64,000 nt of DNA from contig NC_134455.1 in assembly GCF_047948215.1 (NCBI RefSeq), positions 304,376,147 through 304,440,146 on the forward strand, written 5' to 3'. The translations under genes and the position numbers were made by a program. Below the pieces are notes generated by a model. It had not been told where the DNA came from and ran no database searches. It worked only from the letters and a program-made list of their open reading frames with translations. Each line of letters opens with the position of its first letter. The first letter of the stretch is position 1. This DNA is from Lycorma delicatula (Eukaryota > Arthropoda > Insecta > Hemiptera > Fulgoridae). Below, in pieces: positions 1-11,880 of the stretch.

Positions 1-355
1 TGGAACGCTGAATGGAGGAGTTTAAATACAAAATTAAACTCAGTAAAAACTTCTCCTTACAAATGGAAAAGCGACTTTAAGTTGACTCGCCGTGAACAAG
101 TAGCGGTGACCAGACTTAGAATCGGTGACACGCGATTAACAAATTTATATTTGTTAACCGGCGAAGTGAGACCAATGTGCGGTGTTTGTAATAAAAACAC
201 TGACAATCAAGCATCTAATAGAAGAGTGTACTATATATGAGGACCTCAGAAAGTGGTTCCGTCTTACAAATAATATTAGTGCTGATCTGGATAATGGAAA
301 TGAAGAAAATATAGTTGCATCTCTACACGCCAGTGAACTTCTTAAAAGTCTATAA
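1..355 (+). pseudogene. C-terminal end of an I-group LINE ORF2 (frameshifted)
   Basis: This is the tail of a non-LTR retrotransposon polyprotein that enters from outside the window. Frame 1 opens at base 1 and reads through a stretch matching the end of the RNase H/C-terminal region of I- and Jockey-like LINEs (a VTRLRIGDTRLTNLYLL-type segment, then a CGVC pair) until a TGA near 238. A shift of one frame around 205-210 restores the second half of the zinc-knuckle-like motif (HLIEEC) and continues to the TAA at 353-355, so one indel has broken the gene. The CxxC...H...C spacing is typical of the C-terminus in this group. The family call is from memory of the motif order; the exact clade (I, Loa or related) is uncertain. 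Confidence 0.75.
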
Positions 356-399
356 AATGATAGTTTAAAGCTGTGGTAAAAAAAATACTCTAAGCGGTA

Positions 400-451
<52 letters not shown>

Positions 452-752
452 AAAGAAAGAAATGGTATTGATAAGTTTAATTTTAATTTTAATTTCATGG
501 TCTTTTGAGAACCTTATCTCAAATTTTAATATCGGGGCACTTTACACCCCGTAAGTGTTTGTGATTGTCCTTGTCTTTTATGTCTTAAATGTTTTGTGTA
601 GTTTGTGGTTTTAAATAAAATGTAAGGGCCCTTTACACCCTTACATATGACGATCCAGATGGTGATAGTAATTTCTTTTAAAGATTGTGACGAGGGCTAA
701 TGATCTTAGCAGTCGATGCCCGTAAAATTCCAGATAAAAAAAAAAAAAAAAA
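356..752 (+). mobile_element. 3' UTR and poly(A) tail of the I-group LINE
   Basis: Non-coding tail of the element above. It contains a (TA)n expansion (406-448), two short stem-loops (533-551 and 621-645), an AATAAAA-like signal near 614 and a segment ending in gatgcccgtaaaattcc, then a 17-nt poly(A) run at 736-752. The GGGCTAATGATCTTAGCAG-like stretch close to the end resembles 3' ends of I-type elements. The poly(A) marks the insertion boundary; the other end lies upstream of the window, so no target-site duplication can be checked. Confidence 0.7.
406..448. repeat. (TA)n microsatellite
   Basis: About 21 TA units in the LINE 3' UTR. It creates a spurious isoleucine/tyrosine-rich reading frame on the minus strand. 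Confidence 0.95.
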
Positions 753-2830
753 CAAAAACTGTCCTTTTTCTTAGTCTTTAGCTGTAGCCAGCACTAGAGA
801 AAAATATATAGGTATATACCTATACTAAAATCAAGCTGATATCGTTCAACTACTGTTACGACTGATTATTTTTTCTTCCTGCTTATCAGTTCTGATCAGA
901 AGAGGAAACCTATTGAGATATAGATCTAAACCTATACGTATTAAGATAGACAAATTCGTTTATTTAATTTATTTTTCTTTAATACATTAAAGAAAAATTT
1001 CTTGCTTTCTACAGTAGATTTTTATGAAAGTTCGAAACGTGTGGAATGAAAAATATGCATTCGATGTAGTTATATTTTAAAGTATTGGGTAGTTAAAAAT
1101 GAAGAAAAATAATTAAATTAACATTTCAAACTAAGGAAATAAAATTGACCGGATATTTGAATAAAAAGCTGTAAAAAAATTTGAGAATAAAGAGAATTTT
1201 TGTGTAATACGATAAAGGAAAAAAAACAGGATTTGATCCACATACTACTCAAACGATCCGCTTAATTGTTATAAAAATCGGTACAAAAAGGGTAATAATC
1301 GGGGAGTCATAAATACAGAAAGAAAACGATGGTATATAAGATTTAAAATCTGATATACCACCGTTTTCTGCAGTTTCTGCAGTAAAGATGGATTCTGCAG
1401 TTAAAGACGAAAAGTACAGTATGAAGAAGAATGAAGATGACAGTGCTAAAGTTAAAGAATTTGACAAAGAACACAGAAAGAGTAGTTTCCCATTTGTGTG
1501 AAATAAATTATACTCTATTCTTTATTAAATATGAGTTGTTTAATAATCAGTGAATGATACACGTTATTGAAGGCAAAGAGCTGGGCGCATATTTTTTTTT
1601 TTATTAATTTTGATTATATAGTGGTAGTAGTGTAAAACTGCTCTCTACCTTTGTACAATTCGATTGGGTAGAACCTTTATATAAGGAAATAACAGACTAA
1701 TCAAATAGACTTATTGTTTATTTTCTTAAAAATAATTACTTTACATATAATGGAACGGTAACATTAAAAAAGTCTTTTAAGTTGAATTATTTGTTATTAC
1801 TATTCTCTATCGTTAACTGATCAAATACTTGTTAAAAAAAATGGTATCAAATGCAAAAGCTCAATACCACAAGTAATCTAACAATGGAAAAGCAATTATC
1901 TTAAAAAGTAATTACCACCCTTTTACCTTGAACTATTAGCTTAGCTTACCTTATCATTATGCTCGTTTGTTACCTTAAAAAGAATAAAAATTGGGCCTTG
2001 AGACTGAAACCGAATAACCAAAGAATAAGCAGGCACATAATGAAGTTTATAGATGTATGAAATGCGTACGTATCATAGTTTTGTTTTAAATTTATTTATA
2101 TTATACACTTAAGTTAACATTTTAAAACTTATTTTCCGGTATTTTATTATAGTGTTTATCCAGTAGTTTATTTACACTCATCCGTATCATAATAATTTAT
2201 ATACAAATAAATTTAATATTATAAATGGAAGTGCAATATTGAAATGATACTTCAGTAGCCACTAAATAATAAATTAAGAGAAAACTTTATTATTATAAAT
2301 TCTATTTTAAATTATAGTATTTTTTTTTAAGACCAACAACAGTTATGAATATTTGTATTTATCGAAATGATAAATAAAATTTTGTGTTTTGAAGAATTCC
2401 ATATTCTGCGTTACTTTTATGGAATTTGAATCCTAATACTAAAAAAAAATTAATGGCATTTCTCTGTATACTACTTATTATTTCATTAACAATTTCTCGG
2501 GCCATACAGTACTTATACTATATTTTTCTCATACGATATTATAGTTTTCGCTTACTGTATGCATACCGTCAAAACGTCTCGAAATTGATGAAGGTATTAA
2601 AAAAGATCGTCAACCTTTAAAAGACACTTTTACTTGTCACTCCGTTCGTAATTTTTTGGCTTACGTAATCTGATTAATTTATATTGTTCAGATGCTTTTA
2701 TCAAACTGTACTTTCCTCATTTCAGAATGTTCTTACCAGAACCGTCTGACTGCAAGAGAACTTTTATCCAATAAAATGATTCTAAAACTGACAAAATTTT
2801 ACAACTAGTTGTGAAATGTTTAAAAAGAGC
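753..2830. other. AT-rich intergenic or intronic DNA, no gene seen
   Basis: No reading frame here has recognisable protein character; the short open frames are AT-rich and look accidental. The only structured item is the near-perfect hairpin at 1321-1369. Confidence 0.6.
1321..1369. repeat. 49-bp near-perfect inverted repeat
   Basis: agaaaacg...tggtatat pairs with atatacca...cgttttct, with one mismatch in the outer stem. The interior (agatttaaaatct) is itself nearly palindromic. It could be a tiny MITE remnant; no target duplication is obvious. Confidence 0.6.
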
Positions 2831-4448
2831 ATAAATGCTACAGTCTGACCGAATACTTATTTGCTTATTGTACGAATGAGAGGACAAGCCCTCAAAGCAA
2901 TTCAGTCATTTGGGGTGTTGAATACCACTATCCATAGATGGATAGATGGATAGTTAAGAAACCATCTTATGGGTACCAGAACCTTCCCAACTGATTAGAA
3001 ATAATCACATCTTTCGACTATTGGCTATTTTCTGAAATTATGGAACTGCTTCCAACATTCAGGATTGATAATTTTGTAATCTCTGATGATAAAATAAAGT
3101 ATCATCAATCAGTACATTCAAAGTACATAGAAGTTTCCAGAACATGACAGTTTCTAGAGCTATTGGTCCACAATTATTTTCTTGCTTTAATTTAAGTAAT
3201 CTCACACTAAGGCTCAAGATTTAAAATTAGAAAAGATATTATTTTCGTAGCACGCATTAGCTTTCTCAATGCCGTCTACGCCTTGGAGCCTTGGTATCAA
3301 CAACTTTACTTTATTGTACTCTCTCAACTATAAGAGTAGGTGGTTTCATCGCTGATTCATAGATAAGCAATATGGTTTTAGTTCTCCAATAGTCCGCTTG
3401 AGTGAGAGAGCACATGAAGTTAGCTTGCCTGGGCAGTTCATGTTAACAGTACATAAAATGATGTGAATTTTGTGCTAAAAGAGCCAGATAGAGGTATCGA
3501 GGTACAATCATCGGGAAGTTCTTAGATTAGGTGTTATGTACTGTTACACCTTTATTTTCCTTCTTCTTCTATTTAGCCTCTGGAACAACCGTAAAATATT
3601 GTTTCAGAGGATTAATGAGGATGATACGCATGAATGTAAATGAAGTTTAGTTTTGTACAGTTTCAGGTTGACCATTCCTGAGCTGTGTGATTAATTGAAA
3701 TACAACCAGCAAACAACGCCTATATCTACGATGTAGTACTGAAATCCGTATAAAAGTAACTGCCTTTACTAGGATTTGAGCCTTGGAACTATCGACTTCG
3801 AAATCAGCTGATTTGCGATGACGACTTCACCACTAGACCAACCCGCTGGATTATACTGTAACACCTGCCTAGTTTCAGTAACACACAAACCAAATTAAGC
3901 AAACATTTCTGGCTATTTCAGTCATAGATTTTGCCCGTTCCACTCGGTCCTCAATCGGACAGGAAAAGGAAGATGATATGGTAGTAATAAAGGTTTGTTA
4001 GATCTCACAAGTATACAGCCATTTAGAAGGATCAGTAATGATTGTGAATCATCTAGCACTAGTAACACCATCCTTCCTTGTTTCACCAGTGATCCGACAT
4101 CTTCATAAACGAGATTCAGTAATTATGTATAAGTCTGGCGTCAGCAGTCCTAGATTAATATCTAGTACAATGTGAGTGTAATCCTGAAAGCTTCAGAGAT
4201 TCACAACTGCTAAAAGTTTCAGAGCTTTTCTTTCACTAGGATGCTTGGCTATTTCATCTAATACTTTTATAAACTCCTTCCAAAAGATTTTCCTTGCTTA
4301 AAAACTTCAAATCTTAACGTTAGGACATTTCCCCAATAGAATTCATCCTTTAAATTAAAAACTATAGATTGTTCATCTATATGAAAACTTCTAATCATGT
4401 TTAGTCCAGTATGAATAATTTGCTAGTATTCACCTGGTTCTCGATATG
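2831..4448. other. Unassigned, moderately higher-GC region interrupted by a SINE
   Basis: Outside the SINE at 3552-3853 this stretch is less AT-rich than its surroundings and may hold a decayed element or pseudogene, possibly on the minus strand (broken open stretches at 3330-3480 and 3900-4330). I could not match it to a family and do not assign a function. Confidence 0.3.
3539..3866 (-). mobile_element. tRNA-derived SINE, family A, with 13-bp target-site duplication
   Basis: On the minus strand it begins with a tRNA-like head: an A-box-like ggtctagtggtgaa segment near 3840 and a B-box-like region near 3775. A body shared with the copy at 6467-6751 follows, and then a tail ending ...cagaggctaaatag. 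The SINE proper is 3552-3853. It is flanked by tactgttacacct (3539-3551) and tactgtaacacct (3854-3866), one mismatch apart, which is a good TSD and shows an L1-type retroposition event. Identity to the second copy is high enough to align end to end by eye. Confidence 0.85.
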
Positions 4449-5107
4449 TTCTTTTCTTTTTTTTTCTTTCCCCGGGAGGAGAAAAAATTTTCTGTCAGAT
4501 GCCCAGACGGGATGGGTGAGGTTTACCGTCAAAACCTCAACGAGCGGGGACTAACTAAAAAACCTCACCCCTAAAAAAAAAATGCTCCGCCATGAAGGCA
4601 TTACCCGGGACGTACTGCTGTCATCACGGGACACAGAAAGGCCGGATAAGCGCAGCCCTTAAGGAGTCCCACATGCCTCATCACCGAATGAATGACAACC
4701 CGCAAGTGCGGACTGCTGCCGGCTCCGCGTACAAGCGATCCACAAATCTACGTCCCCGACGCCTTGCGATGGATAATTTTGCCCACAAGGGGGATGATGA
4801 CGTTCTATGTCTGCTCATCCCCTAGCATCCTTGAAATTATGTTTTCAGGCGTCAAGAGATCGAACTGAGCCTAGTCCCACCGCTTTTTCTCCCATCTATG
4901 GTACTGGAACTTGATCTGTGTCATCCAGCTCCCCGCAGTATGGGCACAAGCTATCGTCCGCTTTTCTGCAGCGAACAAGTACTGCTGGAAGCAGTCTTAT
5001 AACGTCAAAAACTTCGTGAGTTCGTAGTTGAGCTCGCCAAATCTACTGAGCCCACTTCAAGGGCCCACATCCGGAATAAATCGTCCAAGTGTCCGTCGTA
5101 GCGGTGT

Positions 5108-5928
5108 TCCATGGTGCCTGCTACCTCTCCAATAGAACATCATATGCATCCTGCCTGTCTGTTCCTGCGTATATATCATATCTCATCTGCGCTAGCAACC
5201 CAGCAGGTGGCGTCCCAGCGACAAGGAAGGCTGCTTCAGTGGAGATGGTCCTGTACTAGCGCAGGTCCTTAATGCCATCCGCCTCTGCATACTTTCTAGC
5301 AGGCGTTGATTTCTCGTTGAATTTAAGGCCCTGCACCATACCGTCATTTCATATAATAGTATACCGGACATGACATGGAAGTGTATCCTACGCTTAGAGG
5401 ATCTGGGGCCTGCGATATTGCCAAGTTGTCTGCTCAGACGCCGAACAGTCATCTCAGCCCGCTGAGCAACCTGATGGATAGCAAGGACAAAGAGCGCCGC
5501 CGGTCCAGCCTGATGTCCATGGTGCCTGCTACCTCTCCAATAGAACATCATATGCATCCTGCCTGTCTGTTCCTGCGTATATATCATATCTCATCTGCGC
5601 TAGCAACCCAGCAGGTGGCGTCCCAGCGACAAGGAAGGCTGCTTCAGTGGAGATGGTCCTGTACTAGCGCAGGTCCTTAATGCCATCCGCCTCTGCATAC
5701 TTTCTAGCAGGCGTTGATTTCTCGTTGAATTTAAGGCCCTGCACCATACCGTCATTCCATATAATAGTATACCGGACATGACATGGAAGTGTATCCTACG
5801 CTTAGAGGATCTGGGGCCTGCGATATTGCCAAGTTGTCTGCTCAGACGCCGAACAGTCATCTCAGCCCGCTGAGCAACCTGATGAATAGCAAGGACAAAG
5901 AGCGCCTCCGGTCCAGCCTGATGTCCAG
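5108..5928. repeat. 408-bp direct tandem duplication inside the R1 LINE
   Basis: Bases 5108-5515 and 5516-5928 are the same sequence repeated head to tail with an offset of exactly 408 bp. I count only about three differences (for example tttcat/ttccat near 5347/5755 and gccgcc/gcctcc near 5497/5905). The unit is 136 codons long, so the duplication keeps the LINE frame. It covers the post-catalytic thumb region. The near identity shows it arose recently compared with the decay of the host element. Confidence 0.95.
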
Positions 5929-6451
5929 GTATTTTGTTTCGGGACGATAACATTCCTTAACCGTGAATTGGATCGGTGTGAGGCTCCTCCTCACAGTCAG
6001 TATCAGTGCCTTCGTCTTTTGAGGGGCTAGGCAGAGACATAGAGAGCCTGGTATCAACCAGAGGGATCGGCCGGTTGGCTCGCAGCACGTCGTCCGCCTC
6101 CGTCTTAGTAACGACAACAAGCGCCAAGTAATCAGCAAAGGCGAAGGACGAAACCCCTGCAGGTCACGGTAATCTTAGTACCTCATCGTGCAAAGGTTCC
6201 ACAGGATAAGGCCAGAAACAGAACGTTGTGGAACCCCACACCAAACGTCGAAGAGCCGTCTGCAACCATCTAACTCGTAGACGATATTCCTGTCCTGCAG
6301 ATACCTATGTATCATCCTCTTGCGGAATGGTGAGATACCCTTTTCATCGAGTGCTCTAAAAATAGATGTCCAGCTCACAGTGTTAATGTGTTTTTATCAT
6401 CAAGCAGTACTTAATGCGTTTTTTACCTCAGCAGCGATATTCCTGGAACGC

Positions 6452-6766
6452 CAAGTGATGTTAGCTTACTTTTTCCTGTTTAGCCTCCGGTAACTACCGT
6501 TTAGATAATTCTTCAGAGGATGATATGTATGTGTGTAAATGAAGTGTAGTCTTGTACATTCTCAGTTCGACCATTCCTGAGATGTGTGGTTAATTGAAAC
6601 CCAACCACCAAAGAACACCGGTATCCACGATCTAGTATTCAAATCCGTGTAAAAATAACTGGCTTTACTAGGACTTGAACGCTGGAACTCTCGGCTTCCA
6701 AATCAGCTGATTTGGGAAGACGCGTTCACCACTAGACCAACCCGGTGGGTTCAAGTGATATTAGCT
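6452..6766 (-). mobile_element. SINE family A inserted in the R1 LINE, 15-bp TSD
   Basis: SINE proper 6467-6751. The head on the minus strand has aacccaccgggttggtctag and an A-box near 6735; a B-box-like gttcaagtcc lies near 6665; the tail ends at ggaggctaaacag near 6470. It is bounded by caagtgatgttagct (6452-6466) and caagtgatattagct (6752-6766), exactly 300 bp apart with one mismatch. Removing the SINE and one TSD copy rejoins the LINE frame (RLAKRAANITWRSRNIAAEV), so the insertion is younger than the LINE. Confidence 0.92.
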
Positions 6767-7850
6767 GCTCTTTTTGCTAAACGCATCACGTTGTCGACTG
6801 CGTTAATCGTAGAGAGAGACCCGGTCGAAATCCAAACTCTTGGTCATTCAAGCCACCTACAACATTCAATTTAGGTTGTAGTAGCTGCATCAGTAGCCTT
6901 TTGAATAACTTGCAAAAGTTGTTTGTCAGACACAGCGGGCGGTATGCAGGAGCATTTCCAGAACCTCTAGACTTCCGGATGAAAAAAAGTCGGGAAACTT
7001 CCAGTCTGCAGGGATGTAATCACACGAAAGCATGAAGTTCATCGCACGGAGAACAGCCGCAGGAGCGTTGAAAGCAATCTCGATAACCTCAATCGGGATA
7101 TCATCCGGACCCGGGCTTTTGTGCGGCTTCATCTGATGCACTGCCGCATGTAGTTCACCTATCTCAAAGAAAGGAGGCTCGCAACAATTTCCGTTTGTGT
7201 GGAATCAGCTCCCGTTGGGAGCAGAGTAGTAACGAGATCTTCAACTTGAGCCGCAGTGAAAACGGGGAGACGACTCCCAAAACGCCTCGTAACAATCTTG
7301 AAGCCGTCCCCTACACATCTCGGTCGATCTCTTCGCAGATTGATATCCAATGCGTGCCTCTTCACCTGTTTGATGGCAAACTTATAATCATAATGGCACG
7401 ACAGATATTCTCCATGTGCGAGGGCGCGCTGGGGTCGTTTATCTCTTCTGGCAGCTCATTGGAAGGTCCAACGCAGTACCAAACATCTCTGTAGGAGTAG
7501 ATTTAGTTGAGATGATCACCGGTATGTGGGCCGGCTTGTGGCGTCAAAAGACAACATGACACCTGCCCTCTCGTATTCTTGTGTCACAACGTCCGTGAGA
7601 GCCAACAGACTCGATATCTGGTCCGAGGCTGGCCGCCAAGGACCCTTCAAGCCTGGCACAACCGGCCTTGGAGACTCTCTTCAGTTGTTGTCGTTGGTGC
7701 CTTACCGTGCAAATTATCTCAAGTAGTATAAGTAGATGGTCGCTTAAACTCTCAATATCCAGGATCCGCTACGAGACAACAAAATCCACACGGGGAAAAC
7801 TCACAAAATACAATTCGATGTAAGATGTCGAGTCTCCTCAACAGAAGGTT

Positions 7851-10800
7851 ATTTGATACGCTCTTGGAAATTTTCTAACATTCTTTGCTCTTAAGATTAC
7901 ATCATATAATGCTCTTCAAATAATTGGCCACTGCCACCCGTACTATTAAAAAGATATAACGCTTTTGCTTAATGCTCGACCTCAAAAATAATCTACCCTT
8001 ATCTTTATGGTACATTTTTTACGGATGCATAAAACTGACAATATATTCCCAATTTTGTAGGCAAATAATCAAGAAGTAACTGACTGGGTAACAACCTCTC
8101 CTTTCCACTAAATAAAAATTTTGCTTTATACTAATCAACAGAAATAAGAAGTTATTGCATATCACGGTTAAGCTCAAGATTTCAACTTTTAAAAAAAACA
8201 TATTGATTTAACTTAAATATGTAATATATTCTTAAATATAAGTAGAACCATTTTACATAAAAATCACAGTAAGAAATTATCACCAAAAGTATTTGATGAC
8301 TATAAAATTAGTACTGTTTTTTGAGTCCGCTATTTTTATTTTAATAAACAGTACTGTAGTAGTATTAACCGTTTTGCTTGACAGTTAAGAGTTAAGTCTG
8401 TACAATACGTCCAATAATTCATTAATTTAAAGCTAGAAGGGATCATTAACGTAATTTCTTTCATTACATAATATGTTGCAGACTTTCTTTTTACTAAGAC
8501 GCATATAAAGCATTTGAGGTACACGAAAGTTATGTTTTCAAAAGTTACTGCTCGGTAATTTCACTATGTACTGTAATTTCATGTGATGAATAGATAAAAA
8601 ATGTCAATTGTAGAAATGAATATTTATTTTAATTCAGTGGATTTGATCACACTGATGAATAAACTGTATAAGAGATCCAATGAAGATGGTAGCAACTGCA
8701 TTCCTTTATTTTGTGTAACGTTTGGCACAGCAATTTATTTCGTAAATGACATATATTTGCTGATTCCTGCGACCGTTCTAATGTGGTACTTAATACACAG
8801 CCATGGTTTTTAATTGTAAGGTATGGCTCCTTTATTTTATTTTGTTTATTAAAAAGATATTCTTAATTACAATTTTAATCTACAGGTAAAAAGAAGCCCA
8901 TTTTTTAAAGAATTAAAAAAATATTCCTTATTTTGAACATGGACCAGAAAAATTTGAAGATATCTTTTGTTGATATTAATATCTGGGTCAAGAAAAAATT
9001 TCAACTTTCTGTAGGTGTCTGCCAAATTTCAACTTTCTAAGGCATCAGAAAGTGTTCTCTTTTGTGCAGGGTAAGGAGTGTCACATGTACGTAATAAAGT
9101 AGTTTTTTTATTTAATAATTTAAATGCTGGGAATAAAAATAATTCCTTAATTTTGATCTTATTCGGAACCATTGAAATTCGTTATTAATTAGAATCAATA
9201 ATAAAAAATAATTTATTATAGCCTAATTGCTTAATGTTCTATATTGTTATTATAACTAGATATTAACAGAAAAGTCGACTGTTGTAATCGCTAAATTTTA
9301 ACACCTAAGATTTCTAAAAATATTTTTAAATAGAAATGTTTCATTAAAAAATAAAATAAAAAATAATAAAAATAGTGTTTCTTTACAAAATAAAAAATAA
9401 TAAAAATAAAATCACTCGTACTTAGAAGTATTTAGAATTTTCATTGCAACATTTTTTTCTAAAAAGCAAACTCAAAAGAATTATGAAATATAAGACGATA
9501 TCAGTTAAAGAAGAAAGAAGCAGCAATATTTTCTAAAAGAAGCGCGCCACCCAGCATTTCTTGCTTGCAACTGACATCTTGCATGTAAACGATTTTATCC
9601 GTACAACTTTGTCATGACAAGTCCCTTCATATCTTATCCTAGCTACTTTTATACTTAACAATGTAATAATGCAATACGAAATAATAAAATGTATTACATT
9701 TCATTTCATTCTCTTTTGAATACATTGTAACTACGATTTATTTGTCTATCTCATCCATTCTCTTCAACTGTTTTTAAATTGTGTATTTATTAAAGCGCGC
9801 TCATAGTAATGAAAATTACACTTTCTTCTCATATCAATTCTGACTTATTTCAACGATTAAGTTAATTTTGAAAATAAATTTGAGATGTTGCAGAACAGGA
9901 GTATTCTCCTGTATAAATAGTACATTTTACTGGTTGTTTATTTATTTCTCACGTGAGCTCTTGAGGAAGTTTTGGAAAATGTCATTGAAAAACAATTAAG
10001 ATAAAAAAGCGGGATTTTTCGTGATAAAGTTGAAAAACTAAATAATAATGATTAGTTACATTATTTATTCAGTCCTCGAGAAAATCACTATACGTGATAA
10101 ATTTCTGTAAATTGCAGATAAGGTTTTTACAAAATAAAATTAAAATATGAAAAATAATGGACACTCTCTGATTCATTATCCATGAATATGACTGTAGTAT
10201 ACTATTTGATAAACTAGCAGGTAGTAATTTAAAAACATCTCTTATTTGGCATCAAATAAAGAATTAATGTAGCAAAACTATTATGAAAAGTGACATATGT
10301 TGTTAGATACTTCAAAATTATTTGTGATACTCTAACATAAATTGCTATTTATTTTTAAAAAATAACAAATCTAACAATCATTCCACATGGTTAAAAAAAA
10401 TTATCAATGTTATTTTCACTGTCTAAAAAAGAAGTTGATTACTGTGGAAAAAATAAATATAACCTATTCAACATGCTGCAGAACAAATTGTAAGTAGATA
10501 AAAAATTCTGTTTTTTCATAAAAAAATATTTTAATGATTTATTTTAATTAAAAAAAACAAAAGAACGAAAGGTAAGTTGGTATACTTTCCTGGCATTGGT
10601 TATTTATTTTTATATAGTGGAAAAATATATACATGAAAAAAGTCTAAAAAATAAAAAATCTATATTTTTTACTTACTTCTGCAACCCACCTTCAAAATCG
10701 CCTCCCAAGAAAATCTTTTGATTTAAGCTTAAGATGTAAAATGGAAGAAACCAATAAAAATTTATCTAAGATATCTTTTTTTGTGGGTAGAGGGTGGATT

Positions 10801-11500
10801 ATGATGAAATTTTATTATAATATTATTATTAAAAGTTTAAATAAACTAAAAAAAAGGTACAAAAATTAAAATAATGTATATTTAATATCCACTTTTAAAC
10901 TTTTACCACTGGATATTTTTAAACTTATTTTTAATATTGGGGTTGGCTTTTTCACACACAGTATTGCTGTTAAAAACTTTTTGTGCTACTACTGTTACGC
11001 CAAGGAAGACTTAAAAAATATTCGGAAAAAATATGCAATGAATAAAAAGATAATTTTTTTTTTATTTTTGAGCATGGAGTGAATTTGGTATCAAAAGTTT
11101 TTAAAAAGGTAAGATAAACAGAGATAAACATTTGTTAATGATAGATAAACATTTATTAAGCTTAATATAAAGTAGGGTTGTGTAAGAAAAAAGAAAATTG
11201 ACCCTATAAAACTCTCTATCTATCTTACTTACCACGTTAAGATATTGACCACAAAAGTTTTTCACAAAAAATGTCCCCATATACTCACACAAGTCTCTGT
11301 ACGAACTTTCATCAAAATCGGTTTATCCCGTTAAAAATTATTAAGCTTCAAATACTCCAAGACACATGCGAATATTACCACCACTCTTTTTGCTTTTTAT
11401 TTGGGATCGCTGGGTCATGAATTATCGAGAATTGCAAAACAAACCCATACCCAATTTTTTGAGTGTTACTTTACTTCCCATCTTACAGTATAGCTCCAGA
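7851..11500. other. AT-rich DNA without recognisable genes
   Basis: Only short accidental open frames are present, including one of 70 codons at 8601-8813 with no family character. There are repeated A/T-rich phrases (for example near 9330-9410) but no element I can name. Confidence 0.55.
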
Positions 11501-11509
11501 ACATTTGTT

Positions 11510-11795
11510 TTCAAAGTGGGCGATAACGTCGCCTTGTGGCGACTGGAGGCCTTCAGGGAGGTAGTAGAAGGCCCATAGAAAATTGGGGGTGTTCATGCGA
11601 TCTAGGAAGGCGGTAGCTGATTAAAAAAAAAATCAACATCAACACTTCCTGGATAGCTCCTCATTTTGCACCAGTGAGTCTTTTCAGTAGATGAGTCTTT
11701 TCATTGCTTTTCCCACGCATTGCTCGACATATGATTTCCAGATGAGTCGCCGGTTCAGGGTTACTCCCAAGTACTTAGAAATGTTGCTTTCTCTT
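11510..11795 (-). pseudogene. LINE reverse transcriptase fragment
   Basis: On the minus strand 11697-11792 reads SKYLGVTLNRRLIWKSYVEQ then CVGKAMKRL. This is the conserved segment that follows the RT catalytic motif in R1/Jockey-like LINEs (KYLG..LD..L.W..H). Downstream on that strand the frame breaks, and a GC-richer patch at 11510-11600 may be more of the same element. The upstream side abuts the SINE fragment at 11800. Confidence 0.6.
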
Positions 11796-11799
11796 TCTT

Positions 11800-11880
11800 G
11801 TTCTGTTTAGCCTCCGGAACCACCGTAAGATATTACTTCAGAGTATGAACGAAGATGATACGTATGAATGCAAATGATGA
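11800..11880 (-). mobile_element. SINE family A 3'-end fragment
   Basis: The sequence gtttagcctccggaaccacc and the following ttacttcagag...gatgatacgtatgaatgcaaatga match the tail ends of the SINEs at 3552 and 6467. Only the 3' part is present; the tRNA-like head is missing. Confidence 0.75.

Larger units (their letters stand above)
4449..7850 (-). mobile_element. Degenerate R1-group LINE, minus strand
   Basis: Read from 7850 down to 4449. The endonuclease end shows an ESLSDH motif near 7765-7780. Next come the fingers region (near 7160-7365) and the RT entry motif KSPGPDDIP (about 7095-7125). The SINE insertion and the palm follow: an NTVSWTSIFRALDEKG segment near 6340-6380 and GVPQRSVSGL near 6195-6230. 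The YADD-equivalent reads FADY (Tyr codon 6128-6130), so a catalytic Asp is lost. The thumb/C-terminal segment (LDRR..., QRRMALR) is tandemly duplicated. A CPYCGELDDT zinc motif lies near 4920-4950. A conserved R1-like 3' UTR runs into a T-rich (minus-strand A) tail at 4449-4470. Many frameshifts and stops make it inactive. The group call rests on motif order and the FADD-to-C-terminus pattern of R1-like LINEs. Confidence 0.8.

Noticed and set aside
154..498. Minus-strand 114-codon frame over the LINE tail
   Set aside because: Contains the (TA)n run as Ile-Tyr repeats and lies antisense to the LINE ORF end.
4592..7726. Plus-strand frames at 4592-4825, 5375-5680, 7195-7494 and 7526-7726
   Set aside because: Antisense shadows of the minus-strand R1 LINE; no protein motifs.
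8601..8813. 70-codon plus-strand frame
   Set aside because: No recognisable domain, AT-rich flanks, no splice or start context; likely accidental.
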